Of a DNA stretch of 64,000 nucleotides, positions 34,639-44,967 are shown piece after piece. The number at the start of each line of letters is the position of its first letter. Position 1 is the first letter of the stretch. This DNA is from Levyella massiliensis (GTDB taxonomy: Bacteria; Bacillota; Clostridia; Tissierellales; Peptoniphilaceae), in contig NZ_HG529490.1 in the NCBI RefSeq assembly GCF_000308275.2, positions 461,695 through 525,694 of the forward strand, given 5' to 3'. Position numbers and translations under genes: made by a program. The notes under the pieces are model-generated. The model made no database searches, was not told where the DNA came from, and was given only the letters and a program-made list of their open reading frames with translations.

Positions 34639-36273
34639 ATGACGAATGAAGAAAAACTGAGCAATCTCATCAGCGATGTTCTCCAAGAGCAATATTCGCT
34701 GAAGCTGGATACGATCCCTATCGAAGTGCCGCGCAACACAGACTTCGGGGATTATGCTTCAACAATTTGTATGCAGCTGGCCAAACAATTAAGGCGTGCC
34801 CCACGCCAGATCGCCGAAGAGCTTGCGAAGGTTTTGAAGGAAAAATCGGATGTACTGGAATCGGTGGAAGTGGCCGGCCCGGGCTATCTGAATTTCCGTA
34901 TTAAGAAAACCTCTCTTGCCGCTATTGTTAACAAGGTTTTGGCACAGGGCAAAAAATATGGTGAAAATTATAGCGGAAAACGCCAATCCATTTTGGTAGA
35001 ATACGTCAGCGCCAACCCGACTGGTGATCTGCACTTGGGTCATGCACGCGGGGCTGTTTGGGGCGATGTCATCTGCCGTCTGTTAAAAGCAAGCGGTTAT
35101 GATGTATTGCGTGAATACTATATCAACGACGCCGGTGCACAGATGACAAACTTAGGGTTGTCTGTATATGCCCGTTATGCACAATACTTCGGCCGTGATG
35201 TTGCCATTCCGGAAGATGGCTATAACGCCGAGGATGTTAAACAAATTGGGGAAGAGTTAGCCAAGACCCTTGGCGATGTGTGGCTGGATAAAGAAGAAGG
35301 TCGCACGGAATTCTTTAAGCAGGAAGGCTATAAGAGAGAGCTGAAGAAGATCGAAGAAGTTCTGCGTGATTTCCGCTGCGAATTCGATTCTTGGATCAGC
35401 GAACAATGGCTCTATGATTCCGGTAAAGTGGATGAAGCCATTGCCAAAATGAAAGAGCTGGGCATTGTTTATGAGCAAGATGGTGCGATCTGGCTAAAAA
35501 CCACAAAGTGGGGCGATGACAAAGACCGCGTCTTGCGTAAAGCCAATGGTCTTTTGACCTATATGACGCCGGATATTGCAAACCACCTCTATAAATTCGA
35601 CCGTGGCTATACCAAGTTGGTCAACCTCTGGGGCGCCGATCACCACGGCTATATCAATCGTATGAAGGCAGCCTTAATGGCTTTCGGCTACCAGCGCGAT
35701 GACTTGGAAGTAGACATTATTCAGATGGTGCACCTTGTCGAAAACGGACAAGAAGTCAAGATGTCCAAACGTACCGGCAATGCGGTGACAATTCGCGAGT
35801 TGATTGATGACGTCGGCGTTGATGCTTCGCGTTACTTCTTTATCAGCCGTGCGGTAGAAGCACAGATGGACTTTGATATCGGTCTGGCAAAGAAGGCTTC
35901 CAATGAGAACCCGATCTATTACATTCAATATGCGCACGCGCGCGCAGCAGGTTTGCTAGAAAAAGCGCCGGAATTCAAAAAAGTGGAAAATTACACCCAC
36001 TTGACCAGCGAAAAAGAAGTCGTTCTGCTGAAACTGTTGGATTCATTCCCTGATTTGGTGGCAGAAGCTGCAAAATTGCGTCAGCCGAATAAGATGACCA
36101 ACTTCTTGATGCAATTAGCAACCGCATTCCACAGCTTCTATGGCGAAACAAAGATCGTCGATGAGGCAGATCCGGAAGGCACGAATGAACGTGTTGGTCT
36201 GGTGTTGGCCGTAAAAACTGTTTTACACAACGCATTAGACCTGATTGGTGTATCGGCTCCGGATAAAATGTGA
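34639..36273 (+). CDS. argS: Arginyl-tRNA synthetase
   Basis: A class I synthetase charging tRNA-Arg; 544 residues from the chosen start. The HIGH motif is ANPTGDLHLGHARGAVWGD (about 122-140), the KMSKS loop reads VKMSKRTGNAV (about 373-383), and the C-terminal DALR-type anticodon domain is present. I chose ATG 34639 (MTNEEKLSNL), which gives the family length and follows AAAAGGCGGAAA; an in-frame extension to 34579 adds a basic leader with no support. It precedes the ornithine carbamoyltransferase gene by 80 bp, linking arginine charging and catabolism genes. Confidence 0.96.
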   Translation: MTNEEKLSNLISDVLQEQYSLKLDTIPIEVPRNTDFGDYASTICMQLAKQLRRAPRQIAEELAKVLKEKSDVLESVEVAGPGYLNFRIKKTSLAAIVNKVLAQGKKYGENYSGKRQSILVEYVSANPTGDLHLGHARGAVWGDVICRLLKASGYDVLREYYINDAGAQMTNLGLSVYARYAQYFGRDVAIPEDGYNAEDVKQIGEELAKTLGDVWLDKEEGRTEFFKQEGYKRELKKIEEVLRDFRCEFDSWISEQWLYDSGKVDEAIAKMKELGIVYEQDGAIWLKTTKWGDDKDRVLRKANGLLTYMTPDIANHLYKFDRGYTKLVNLWGADHHGYINRMKAALMAFGYQRDDLEVDIIQMVHLVENGQEVKMSKRTGNAVTIRELIDDVGVDASRYFFISRAVEAQMDFDIGLAKKASNENPIYYIQYAHARAAGLLEKAPEFKKVENYTHLTSEKEVVLLKLLDSFPDLVAEAAKLRQPNKMTNFLMQLATAFHSFYGETKIVDEADPEGTNERVGLVLAVKTVLHNALDLIGVSAPDKM

Positions 36274-36353
36274 TATAAAAAGAGTGGCGCTTTAAGCGGC
36301 AACGCTTGTAGGCGTCGGTACATTACTATTTCGATTGAAAAAGGAGTAAAAAT

Positions 36354-37358
36354 ATGCCAATCAATCTGCAAGGAAGAAGTTTTCTCACATTGTCGGATTA
36401 TACGCCGGCGGAAATCCAGTATCTGATCGACTTGGGACAGCGGTTTAAAGAATTAAAGATGACCCGTACCCCGCATCGCTATCTGGAAGGTAAGAACATC
36501 GTTCTGTTGTTCGAAAAAACCTCCACACGTACACGTTGCTCGTTCGAAGTTGCCGGCCGTGACTTGGGCATGGGCGTGACTTATTTGGATCCGGGTTCGA
36601 GCCAGATGGGCAAAAAGGAATCCATTTCGGATACCGCTAAAGTTCTGGGACGTTTCTACGATGGTATCGAATACCGCGGCTTTGATCAGAGAATGGTCGA
36701 AACGCTGGCTGAAGATTCCGGCGTTCCGGTATGGAACGGTCTGACCGATGAATTCCACCCGACACAGATGATTGCAGATATGCTGACCATTCAGGAAAAC
36801 TTCGGTTACCTGAAGGGCATCAATTTCGTCTTCATGGGCGACTGCCGCAACAATGTCTCTAACTCTTTGTTGATCACTTGCGCAAAACTGGGTGTTAATT
36901 ACACCGGTTGCGGCCCGAAAGAACTCATGCCGAAGCAAGAGCTGATCGATAAAGCAAAGAAATTTGCGGAAGAGTCCGGTTCCATCATTCGCTTCACGGA
37001 TGATGTTGAAGAAGGCACGAAGGACGCTGACGTTATCTACACGGACATCTGGGTCTCCATGGGCGAGCCGGATGAAGTTTGGGAATCCCGCATTAACCAG
37101 CTCTATCCCTACAAAGTCAACCAGAAGGTCATCGACAATGCTTCGGAAGATGTCATCTTCCTGCACTGCCTGCCTTCCTTCCATGACCTCAAGACCACCA
37201 TCGGTGAAGAAGTCAACGAGAAGTTCGGTGATAAATTCGACCTGGACGGCATGGAAGTCAACGACGAAGTCTTCTTGGGCAAACACTCCAAGGTGTTCGA
37301 TCAGGCAGAGAACCGTATGCACACCATCAAAGCGGTGATGTTCGCAACGTTGAAGTAA
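36354..37358 (+). CDS. arcB: Ornithine carbamoyltransferase, probably catabolic
   Basis: A 334-residue enzyme that converts citrulline and phosphate to ornithine and carbamoyl phosphate in the ADI pathway (or the reverse in biosynthesis). The carbamoyl-phosphate motif [11 protein letters not shown] (about 56-66), FHPTQ (about 135) and HCLPSFHD (about 270-277) are present. AAAGGAG precedes the ATG. Because arcA and arcC are in the same window and no arginine biosynthesis genes are seen, I favour the catabolic role, though sequence alone cannot separate ArcB from ArgF. Confidence 0.93.
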   Translation: MPINLQGRSFLTLSDYTPAEIQYLIDLGQRFKELKMTRTPHRYLEGKNIVLLFEKTSTRTRCSFEVAGRDLGMGVTYLDPGSSQMGKKESISDTAKVLGRFYDGIEYRGFDQRMVETLAEDSGVPVWNGLTDEFHPTQMIADMLTIQENFGYLKGINFVFMGDCRNNVSNSLLITCAKLGVNYTGCGPKELMPKQELIDKAKKFAEESGSIIRFTDDVEEGTKDADVIYTDIWVSMGEPDEVWESRINQLYPYKVNQKVIDNASEDVIFLHCLPSFHDLKTTIGEEVNEKFGDKFDLDGMEVNDEVFLGKHSKVFDQAENRMHTIKAVMFATLK

Positions 37359-37378
37359 TCTTTCACGCATTAAACGAG

Positions 37379-37415
37379 AACAGCAAAGACAAATTTGTCT
37401 TTGCTGTTTTTTTTG
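37379..37415 (+). terminator. Rho-independent terminator after arcB
   Basis: A near-perfect 30-base palindrome (CAGCAAAGAC with GTCTTTGCTG around AAATTT) followed by nine T. Confidence 0.92.
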
Positions 37416-37497
37416 TTTAAGTATGGTATCGTAGAATAGAAAGGCTTTCCTGCCAATGGAGGTGGGGAAGGGCAAATTGAAATAGAAAGGAAACGAT

Positions 37498-40400
37498 ATG
37501 GCTCTCAATAAAAAGGGCATGATTCTGGGCATAGGGCTTGCTCTTTGCCTCAGCTTCTTGCCTCAAACGGCAGCAGCCAAAGAGGATACATCACCGACGG
37601 AAAACTGGGTGATATCGCTGCCTGTAGACAAGATGGAGAGTAAGGAAGATGCGCAGGCCACCGCTACTTCGGATACATCGCCTTTAAAAAATGAAGCGGC
37701 AAAAAAGTCCGCCGAATCGGCGCTATCCACCGTTAAATCCAAGCCGATCCTTTTAGAAAACAAGGTTCAGGAAAAGGATTCCGAAGAAAAAGCTGAAAAG
37801 AAGGAGAATTCTTCCGTAACCGACGAAAAGACAGAGGAAAACGCAGAGAAGGGAAGTGAAAAAAAACCTTTGATGTCGCTTTCGCGCACAGGTGCCGGTA
37901 AAGAAACAGACCGCGGTGTACAGCTGTCCATGACCGAAGAACGCAGCTATCGGGCAGTGGTATCGTTCGAGAATATGACCTTGGAAGAATTAAAACAAGC
38001 CAACTTCTCCTGGACGTTATCCCGTACCAAAGCCGAAGCGCCGAATGATTGGTCTTTATTCCCGCATCAGAAGCTAGGCGGCCCCTTGCAGGATTGGCGT
38101 ACGGTACACACCAAACACGCACAAATCAAGGAAGAATATCCATCAAAGCCATTATTTAAGGATATTCAAACAAAAGTGCAGATGGTGGACGGAAAGCCGA
38201 GTGTTGTATTAACGTTCCGTAATAACAAACTCTTCGGTTTCGATGGGATTGACATTCGCGATCGCGCCGTCGTGCGCTCTGCCATGATGGACTATTACGG
38301 CACCTATCACTTGACGCTGCTTGTAAACGGCAAGGCTGTTGCTGCCCATCTCTTTACGTTCCGTCCCTACGACGCTTATCGTTCACAAAAAGAGGTGGAT
38401 CAGGAATTGCCGGAAGCCGTCGCCGAAGCGCGTAAAAATGGTTTGTATGCCGATGTTAAACAATTCGGTAGTTCGGCACAAGGCAGAGCCATGCGCACCG
38501 TCTTTGTCGCGAAATCCGAAAAGGACTTGAGTGACTATCAGGCTCTGAAGGCGCGCGTGCAGAAGGATCCTGCCGGCGTCTTAAAGGAACTGCGTGACGG
38601 TACGCTGCGCTATAAGGTGCCGGTCATGTATTCCAACATTCACGCGGATGAAATCGTCGGCGCGGATGCCGTGATGGAATTTTTGCGCATGCTTAGCCGC
38701 AACGAGAAAGTATCATATCGCTCCATTACCGGGCTTACCGAAGAAGGTAAGAAAGAATTGGCCGTCGAGATGGAAAAGGACAAAGCTGTCTGGTCCAAGC
38801 TCATTGAAGATAAAGTGACCGGTATCGGCTATATCCGCGGCAACGGCGGAATCAGCAACGGCAGCAATTACGATGGCGGCATTGATGCCTCGGCGGATTT
38901 AAGCGAAGAAGATTTCCATAAATACTACAACAGTGAAACCCGCGTCTTTGATCCGCGTCACATTCTCGATCATGTGTTCTTCATTTTAGTGCCGTCAGAA
39001 AACGTGGATGCCCGTACGGTCAATTCCCGCACGAACGGAAATGGCTTTGATTTGAACCGTGATAATACCTATCAGACGCAGCCGGAAACCCGTGCGATGT
39101 CTCAGCTGATCAGCAAGTGGAACCCGATTTCCCTGCATGAATTCCACGGTTATTATCAGTATTACCAGATTGAACCGTGCAGCCCCACACACGATCCGAA
39201 TAACGAGTATGACTTGTTTATCGATACAGCTATGAAGCAAGGGGAAGCCTTTGCGGCGGCATCGCTGGCAAACAATCGCACCATGAATAGTGCTAAGATT
39301 CCGATGCGCGATTATCTGAAGAAACAAGACGATGGTACGGTATTCTGGGAGTATCCGTTTGATGATATGTCTTCCAGTTATACGCCGCAGTATGCCATGA
39401 TGCACGGCGTGAACGCCTATACGGTTGAGTCTGCCTATGCCAATGCTGATGCCGTTCGTGCACTGCAGTTCGGATGTGTCGGTAATGCGGATTTCGTTGT
39501 GAAGAATCGTGATCGCATGTTCACGAACCAGGTAATGCGCTATCTGCGCGGTGTTAAAAATATCGATGCGGAAGCCATCCGCAAGTACTATGTCAATCAA
39601 AAGGATGAGGCGGGGGCAGAGGCGGATGTATTCCGTCCGAATAAGAATGAGAACAAGAACTTCTTCCCGGAATACTATGTCATCCCGATGGATGCGAAGA
39701 TGCAGCGCAATCGCAAGGCAGCGGAGGAAACCATTGCTCTCTTGCTGCGCAATGATGTCGAAGTCAGTCGTTTAACCAAGGCTAAGACAGTGGATGGTGT
39801 CGTGTATCCGCAAGGATCCATTGTCATCAATATGCGCCAAGCTAAGCGCAATATGGCAAACCAGGTCCTGTATCCCAATATGGTCATTCGTGACTGGTCC
39901 GTCGGGTCTCTATACTCGGAACCGGTAACCAATTTCTCCGCATTCCGCGGGTTCACCATGAACACGCTTAGAAAAGTCGGCGTCTTTGATGGCGCCTTAG
40001 AAGCGATCACAGAAGCGCCGCATCCTACCTCTGTTGTAATAGGGAAGGGGCCGGTCAGCATCATTAAGAACAATTCTCTGGAAGCAATTCAGGCCGTTAA
40101 TGCACTCTTAAAACAAAAGGCACAAGTAAGCCTCATCACAGCGGGGCCGATGCGCGGCAATTTTGCTACACCGTCGAAAAACCTGGTCGGCATCGCGGAT
40201 CGCTTCGTACTCAACGTTTTAAAGCAGGGGACGGTACCGGAAGGTCGCCTGATTCAAACGAATTTAAGCCTCTATGTACCACGTGCCTATGCACAAGAGG
40301 CTATTCAAGACAAAGATGGTAACCCCGTTGGTATGGTGGGTTATAAGAATCGCCTGAATACGAACGGTAATTGGGATTTCTTTGCTCTGCAAAAGCAGAT

Positions 40401-41154
40401 GGGCTTTACCTTAGCCAAGAGCCCGGAAGAAGCCAGTGCCATTGTCGGTAGCCAGTATCCTCATAACGATGCGGACGTTGCTAAAGCCATTGCTAACGGC
40501 AAGCCCTATGTGGGCTACACGTCGGATGCTTTGCAATTTGTAAAGGATACGAAGCTCAGTGATTTGCAATTCAAACTGGACGGTGACTGGATCGGATTTG
40601 ACGCCTTATCCAAGGTAGAATTCCCGGTAAAGGATTTAGCGACGGCACCATACGAAGAAAGCGGAGACCACATCATGTACGGCTACGGTGGGGATTATTT
40701 CCTGACCACGCCGGATGGCGGCACGGTTTTAATTCGCACGGCCAAAGACCAAGACCCGCTTGAAGCGTTCATGACGCAGGAATACATGAATGGGTACAAA
40801 GGCAGCATCCAGGCCGTACGTATTCATAAGGACGGCAAAACGATGCGTCTCTTCGCCAACACCTTGACCAATAAGGCACATCAGCAGGACGATTATCGCT
40901 ATCTGGCAAACTCCATTTATGCCGAGCATCTGTTGGATAAAAACTGGACACTGGCCGAAACAGGAATGACGTCGGCGGTGAAGACCGGAAAAACAAATGC
41001 AGTAAAGAAACCACAGACGCAAAAAGAAAAGACAGCACCAAAAACGTCGGATGTCGGTATCGAATCTATGTTCGCGCTGGCACTGTTAAGCAGCGGGTTG
41101 TTTCTTATGGTATCAATGGATAAGAAACAGAAGCACGTACGAACAAATAAGTAA
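37498..41154 (+). CDS. Large wall-anchored M14-family zinc carboxypeptidase
   Basis: A 1218-residue secreted metallopeptidase. Residues 1-27 are a signal peptide ending in AAAK. A low-complexity K/E/S/T-rich segment (about 28-130) follows. The M14 catalytic domain spans about 290-680, with zinc ligands H382 and E385 (HADE) and H547 (in SLHEFHGY), the substrate-binding GFDLNRDN near 515-522 and a candidate catalytic Glu at 644 (YTVES). A long C-terminal region (about 690-1150) has no motif I recognise. The end has APKTSD, a hydrophobic helix and KKQKHVRTNK, the layout of a sortase signal with a non-standard motif. AAAGGAA precedes the ATG. It probably trims peptides at the cell surface, feeding amino-acid fermentation. 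Confidence 0.85.
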   Translation: MALNKKGMILGIGLALCLSFLPQTAAAKEDTSPTENWVISLPVDKMESKEDAQATATSDTSPLKNEAAKKSAESALSTVKSKPILLENKVQEKDSEEKAEKKENSSVTDEKTEENAEKGSEKKPLMSLSRTGAGKETDRGVQLSMTEERSYRAVVSFENMTLEELKQANFSWTLSRTKAEAPNDWSLFPHQKLGGPLQDWRTVHTKHAQIKEEYPSKPLFKDIQTKVQMVDGKPSVVLTFRNNKLFGFDGIDIRDRAVVRSAMMDYYGTYHLTLLVNGKAVAAHLFTFRPYDAYRSQKEVDQELPEAVAEARKNGLYADVKQFGSSAQGRAMRTVFVAKSEKDLSDYQALKARVQKDPAGVLKELRDGTLRYKVPVMYSNIHADEIVGADAVMEFLRMLSRNEKVSYRSITGLTEEGKKELAVEMEKDKAVWSKLIEDKVTGIGYIRGNGGISNGSNYDGGIDASADLSEEDFHKYYNSETRVFDPRHILDHVFFILVPSENVDARTVNSRTNGNGFDLNRDNTYQTQPETRAMSQLISKWNPISLHEFHGYYQYYQIEPCSPTHDPNNEYDLFIDTAMKQGEAFAAASLANNRTMNSAKIPMRDYLKKQDDGTVFWEYPFDDMSSSYTPQYAMMHGVNAYTVESAYANADAVRALQFGCVGNADFVVKNRDRMFTNQVMRYLRGVKNIDAEAIRKYYVNQKDEAGAEADVFRPNKNENKNFFPEYYVIPMDAKMQRNRKAAEETIALLLRNDVEVSRLTKAKTVDGVVYPQGSIVINMRQAKRNMANQVLYPNMVIRDWSVGSLYSEPVTNFSAFRGFTMNTLRKVGVFDGALEAITEAPHPTSVVIGKGPVSIIKNNSLEAIQAVNALLKQKAQVSLITAGPMRGNFATPSKNLVGIADRFVLNVLKQGTVPEGRLIQTNLSLYVPRAYAQEAIQDKDGNPVGMVGYKNRLNTNGNWDFFALQKQMGFTLAKSPEEASAIVGSQYPHNDADVAKAIANGKPYVGYTSDALQFVKDTKLSDLQFKLDGDWIGFDALSKVEFPVKDLATAPYEESGDHIMYGYGGDYFLTTPDGGTVLIRTAKDQDPLEAFMTQEYMNGYKGSIQAVRIHKDGKTMRLFANTLTNKAHQQDDYRYLANSIYAEHLLDKNWTLAETGMTSAVKTGKTNAVKKPQTQKEKTAPKTSDVGIESMFALALLSSGLFLMVSMDKKQKHVRTNK

Positions 41155-41183
41155 AAGATCCTAAACGGATCGGTAACGAAAGG

Positions 41184-41209
41184 GGAGCCTCGATTTGAGG
41201 CTCCTTTTT
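41184..41209 (+). terminator. Rho-independent terminator after the M14 peptidase
   Basis: GGAGCCTC-GATTT-GAGGCTCC, an 8-bp perfect stem followed by TTTTT. Confidence 0.9.
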
Positions 41210-41318
41210 GTTACGCTGTTTTCGAGATTTAATTTATGTCACAAAATCAATATTTTGCGACAAACAAGGGCGGGAGATTAGACTCTGTCATGTCCAACAT
41301 CCCGCCATACTTATATTC

Positions 41319-43781
41319 TTATTGCCACGGCTGTCCCTTTACCGTCCAGACATCCTGATAGAACCAACGCAGTGTGGATGTTTTCGTCCGATAGGTTTTA
41401 CTGAGCCCGCGATACCACCCCAACAATACCTTAAGTAACGCTTCATCCGGAATTTCTCCGCCGTAACGCACCGCCTGCAGTGCCTTTGTCACTTCGATAT
41501 TGGCCGTTTGTGCCAGAGTCGGATCCGTTCTTTCTAAGAGAAGTTTTACCGCCTTTACGAAATCTGTCAGCGTATCGTCCGGTTGTAACACTTGGCCGTG
41601 CAGCTTTACTAGTCGATGCAAATGTTGCCACAATATGCGGAACTTTTCGTCATTTTCACTGTTCCAAGCGGATAAATCACCATAGAGGCGATTTTTCCAT
41701 GCACGATAACGCCGATTCGCGATATACGCCGCCAGAAGGCCCATAGAAAGCAGAAGCAGGATAAGACACCCAATGACACCTATTTGTAAGTCCAAGGGGC
41801 TTCTCGGCGATTCTACGGCCTCGTTTTCATCCGTTCCCTGTGAATTTTCAGGATTTTCATCGGACGCCGGACCTTCCTCCTTTTCACTGCTGAAAGAAGA
41901 TGAAATCGATTCGGATGCGTCTGATGATGCTTCTTCGGAGATGTCAGAGGATGCTTCAGCGGAGTCTGTGACATCCAGGTCCGTCGGCGGAACGAAATCC
42001 GGTAAAGGCTTCTTGGCCATATCCGGATTCAAACCACTTAACGCGCTCAGATGCGAGGAAGGCGTTGCTTCAATTGGAACCCAGCCCATACTGTCTAAAT
42101 AAACTTCCGTCCAGGCATGCGCTTGTTTAGAAGATATTGTGCGTTCGCTAACGGCTTGCGCTGCTGAAGCCTGTGGTACGACAAATCCTTCAGCATAACG
42201 CGTGTTATAACCAATGTCGCGTAACAAAAGGCTGTAAGCGGTCGCAAAATAGATACAATAGCCTTTTTTATTTGTTAAAAAGTTATCAAGAAAACCTTGT
42301 TTATCCGGAATTTTCGGTACGTTCAAATCATACTGATATGTTTGTTCGAAATGAGCCCGTAGCTTTTGCAACAGAGCGGGAAAATCGTCTGTATTGCCAT
42401 CATAGAGTAAAGCGGCCAGTTTCGGATCCTTTTTGCGTACCAGATTGGCATATTTTCGCTCTCCCCTGCCGTGTGAAGGACTGAAAAGCTGTTGCACCTG
42501 AGGACGCCAATAATTCGCTACCAAAGGCACAAAATCGAGATTTAGAAGCCCGTAATCATCATAAGCTGTTGCGCTGACCACCATACCGGACGCACTGTAG
42601 AAGAACGCTGTCTTAGCATTGTATTGCGTCAGCAGATCCTGCGTTTTGGCCCCGGCGGGTGCCTTCGCATTCAAATGCACGATCGTAGCCGGTTTTCCGC
42701 CATGGAACACAATGCGCGTCGGCTTTGCCGTCTGCAAAAAATAGAGTGTAGGACGATACAGACCTGACTGAATCGCCGTATCACGTGCGGCGGCATTGCG
42801 GAACCAAAACACTTTGGACGGATCCGTATCAAATTCATCATAATAGTGCTCGGAAAATGACAGGGGCAGCAACTGTTGGGATGCAGAAAGCGACCAACTT
42901 TTGCCGTCAAAATGATCATAAGAAGCGCCTCGCAAATAGAAAGACGGGGCTTCGGCACGTACCGTCAGATACGGGGTATCGGTCAGCTTTACCGGTCCGC
43001 CCACACGCAGATTTCCCTGCGGATAAAAGCCCAGTTCCGCCAAGGAAAAGCTTGTAATTTCGGTTCCGGTTTGCGTGGGCATCATCCGATTTAACTGTTC
43101 GGAGAGTGTCGAATTAAAAAAGAAATCCGGAGGAATCACAAACTGCAAAGCGAACGTCAAAGCCAATACTATGCTTCCAAAAAGCAAAGGCGGACGCTGA
43201 TCCCGTCTGTCCGGATCCTGGCGAAAAGCATAGGAAGCATAGACACAAAAAAGTCCGGCCATCAGCCATAGCAGCCAAAAGGGATCCTGCGTGAGTTTTG
43301 GTATATAAAACAGAGGCGCGATCAAAAAAATCATGTTGAGAATGGGAATCGGCAGTGTCCAGTTCGATAAAACGGACAAAAATGCGACAAGCGCATAGAA
43401 TGCCGGTAAAAAGATGTCCGGGCGCGCTCCCTTTTGACTGTTGATCGTAATAGCCCAGCGGAAGGCATCGGCCAAAGCGTTCCAAAGGGATTGCCACCAG
43501 GCTAATCCAAAGAACGGTATCGATAGAGAACTCTTCAATACATATTGAAAGCCCACCATAAGCATGGCTATGCCCAAGACAGAAAACGTAATCTTCCAAA
43601 AACGCAGCGCAACAATCAGAAGTGCAACCAATCCCAGCATCGTTAATATGAGGCTTACCAAAGGTGGCATGGGCTGTTCCAGCAAAAGAAGCGTAAAATG
43701 GCAGACGACGACCGCAAACAAGGCTGTTGTCAGATACGCCTGTAACATCTGTATCAGGTCTTTTTCCTTTTCCTGTACCAT
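41319..43781 (-). CDS. Transglutaminase-like membrane protein (TgpA/DUF3488 type)
   Basis: An 820-residue protein. The first 210 residues hold about six or seven membrane helices. The extracellular region carries a transglutaminase/protease fold at about 450-600 with the catalytic Cys in NKKGYCIYFATAYSLL and His in QAHAWTEVYLDS; the third position is Glu (WVPIEATP) where classic enzymes have Asp, as is common in this family. A Ser/Glu-rich linker (about 610-660) and a final helix (about 665-690) precede a cytosolic tail. I chose ATG 43781, which follows TAGGAG; longer starts would overlap DUF58. Last gene of a MoxR-DUF58-transglutaminase operon, a conserved trio. Confidence 0.9.
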   Translation of the reverse strand: MVQEKEKDLIQMLQAYLTTALFAVVVCHFTLLLLEQPMPPLVSLILTMLGLVALLIVALRFWKITFSVLGIAMLMVGFQYVLKSSLSIPFFGLAWWQSLWNALADAFRWAITINSQKGARPDIFLPAFYALVAFLSVLSNWTLPIPILNMIFLIAPLFYIPKLTQDPFWLLWLMAGLFCVYASYAFRQDPDRRDQRPPLLFGSIVLALTFALQFVIPPDFFFNSTLSEQLNRMMPTQTGTEITSFSLAELGFYPQGNLRVGGPVKLTDTPYLTVRAEAPSFYLRGASYDHFDGKSWSLSASQQLLPLSFSEHYYDEFDTDPSKVFWFRNAAARDTAIQSGLYRPTLYFLQTAKPTRIVFHGGKPATIVHLNAKAPAGAKTQDLLTQYNAKTAFFYSASGMVVSATAYDDYGLLNLDFVPLVANYWRPQVQQLFSPSHGRGERKYANLVRKKDPKLAALLYDGNTDDFPALLQKLRAHFEQTYQYDLNVPKIPDKQGFLDNFLTNKKGYCIYFATAYSLLLRDIGYNTRYAEGFVVPQASAAQAVSERTISSKQAHAWTEVYLDSMGWVPIEATPSSHLSALSGLNPDMAKKPLPDFVPPTDLDVTDSAEASSDISEEASSDASESISSSFSSEKEEGPASDENPENSQGTDENEAVESPRSPLDLQIGVIGCLILLLLSMGLLAAYIANRRYRAWKNRLYGDLSAWNSENDEKFRILWQHLHRLVKLHGQVLQPDDTLTDFVKAVKLLLERTDPTLAQTANIEVTKALQAVRYGGEIPDEALLKVLLGWYRGLSKTYRTKTSTLRWFYQDVWTVKGQPWQ

Positions 43782-43788
43782 ATGACTC

Positions 43789-44967
43789 CTACGAGGCATC
43801 TGCCTCATCCAACCATAAACATTCCAAGCGGGAACGCTCCAACGCCTGTAAAATTTCCGCCGATTGTTTATTTCGTTCTAAGACCAAAACGAAATCAATG
43901 CCAAGACTCTGATATTGCAACAAGCTGCCGAGCGTGGCATCATCCACCTCTTGCACCCATATCATCTGACGACGATCGTCACTCTGACTGAGTCGCCAGG
44001 CACGTGGTGTTGCGTTGAAGGAAAGCGTAGCAATCCAAACCGCCAGAGACTCTTTTTCTCCTATCGATTGAAGGTGAATCAACTGCGAATAGCGATCTCC
44101 TGCATCAATGCTTACGCCTTTTTCCAATAAACGCAACGCAACTGAATAAAAGCAATCCAAAAAATCCGTTCGTTCGCGTAACGCTTTATCCAGCGCAGGA
44201 TCAATCGTCTCTTTTGTGCCGATAAATTGGGCCGCGCCATCGAAGTTAACGGGCTTTACATCGACTAAGAGACGTAACGGCGCACGTTCCACGTCAGAAT
44301 AGTGTTTAATCATCCATTTTTGCAACCGACTGCTCAATTTCCAATGGGTATGCGATAGCGGTTCCCCCTGCTGTATCGGATCAATGGAAAACAGGTCGTC
44401 CGTTACGACATTTAACGATCGTCTTTCGATGACATTACCATCATCATCCGATGGCTCACCACCTGGGATTTCTTCTGCCTCGCGCTGCGCTGGCAGTGCA
44501 AAACAGCGCGCCGTGCGAATTTTTCGGCCGCCGAATTGCAATTTAAAAAAACCTAAAAGATCCTCAAAAATCGGTTCACCGGAAGAGAACGTATAGGTGC
44601 CTGTATAGGGGGCAATAAAGGGAAAGTGCAAACGGCGCACTTCGCCCGGACGCAACATCACCTCCGTGGTGCGATGCTTTTCGGATGGGAAAGGAAAATG
44701 CAGAAAAAACGGCATCCAACGTGAGCTGTTGTTAAGCTCCAAGATCCATTCCCCTTCTTCTCCGCGATGCAGGCGCAATGGGCGCAATTCTTCCTTTCGA
44801 TCGATATGCCGACCGGAAAGAAAACTGAATCCCGCAGAGAGAATCGGCAAAAGCAGCCAAAAAATTAAAAGCACATGCGGAAAAGGCCGCAGTTTGGTAT
44901 TGGCCAATAGGAAGAGGATTACTGCGGCTGCGATCCACATGAAGAAGCGAAATCGCAGGCCTTTCAT
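43789..44967 (-). CDS. DUF58 domain protein
   Basis: A 392-residue protein with two N-terminal membrane helices (about 5-45) and a C-terminal DUF58 domain (about 185-380), a von Willebrand A-like fold that partners MoxR ATPases. The conserved block reads FSIDPIQQGEPLSHTHWKLS (about 190-209). The ATG overlaps the moxR stop by four bases (ATGA), so it is translationally coupled. Function in this trio is not established; a chaperone or assembly role at the membrane is usually suggested. Confidence 0.9.
   Translation of the reverse strand: MKGLRFRFFMWIAAAVILFLLANTKLRPFPHVLLIFWLLLPILSAGFSFLSGRHIDRKEELRPLRLHRGEEGEWILELNNSSRWMPFFLHFPFPSEKHRTTEVMLRPGEVRRLHFPFIAPYTGTYTFSSGEPIFEDLLGFFKLQFGGRKIRTARCFALPAQREAEEIPGGEPSDDDGNVIERRSLNVVTDDLFSIDPIQQGEPLSHTHWKLSSRLQKWMIKHYSDVERAPLRLLVDVKPVNFDGAAQFIGTKETIDPALDKALRERTDFLDCFYSVALRLLEKGVSIDAGDRYSQLIHLQSIGEKESLAVWIATLSFNATPRAWRLSQSDDRRQMIWVQEVDDATLGSLLQYQSLGIDFVLVLERNKQSAEILQALERSRLECLWLDEADAS

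Noticed and set aside
36453-37532. 359-codon open frame opposite arcB
   Set aside because: Antisense to a conserved enzyme, runs through its terminator, no ribosome site.
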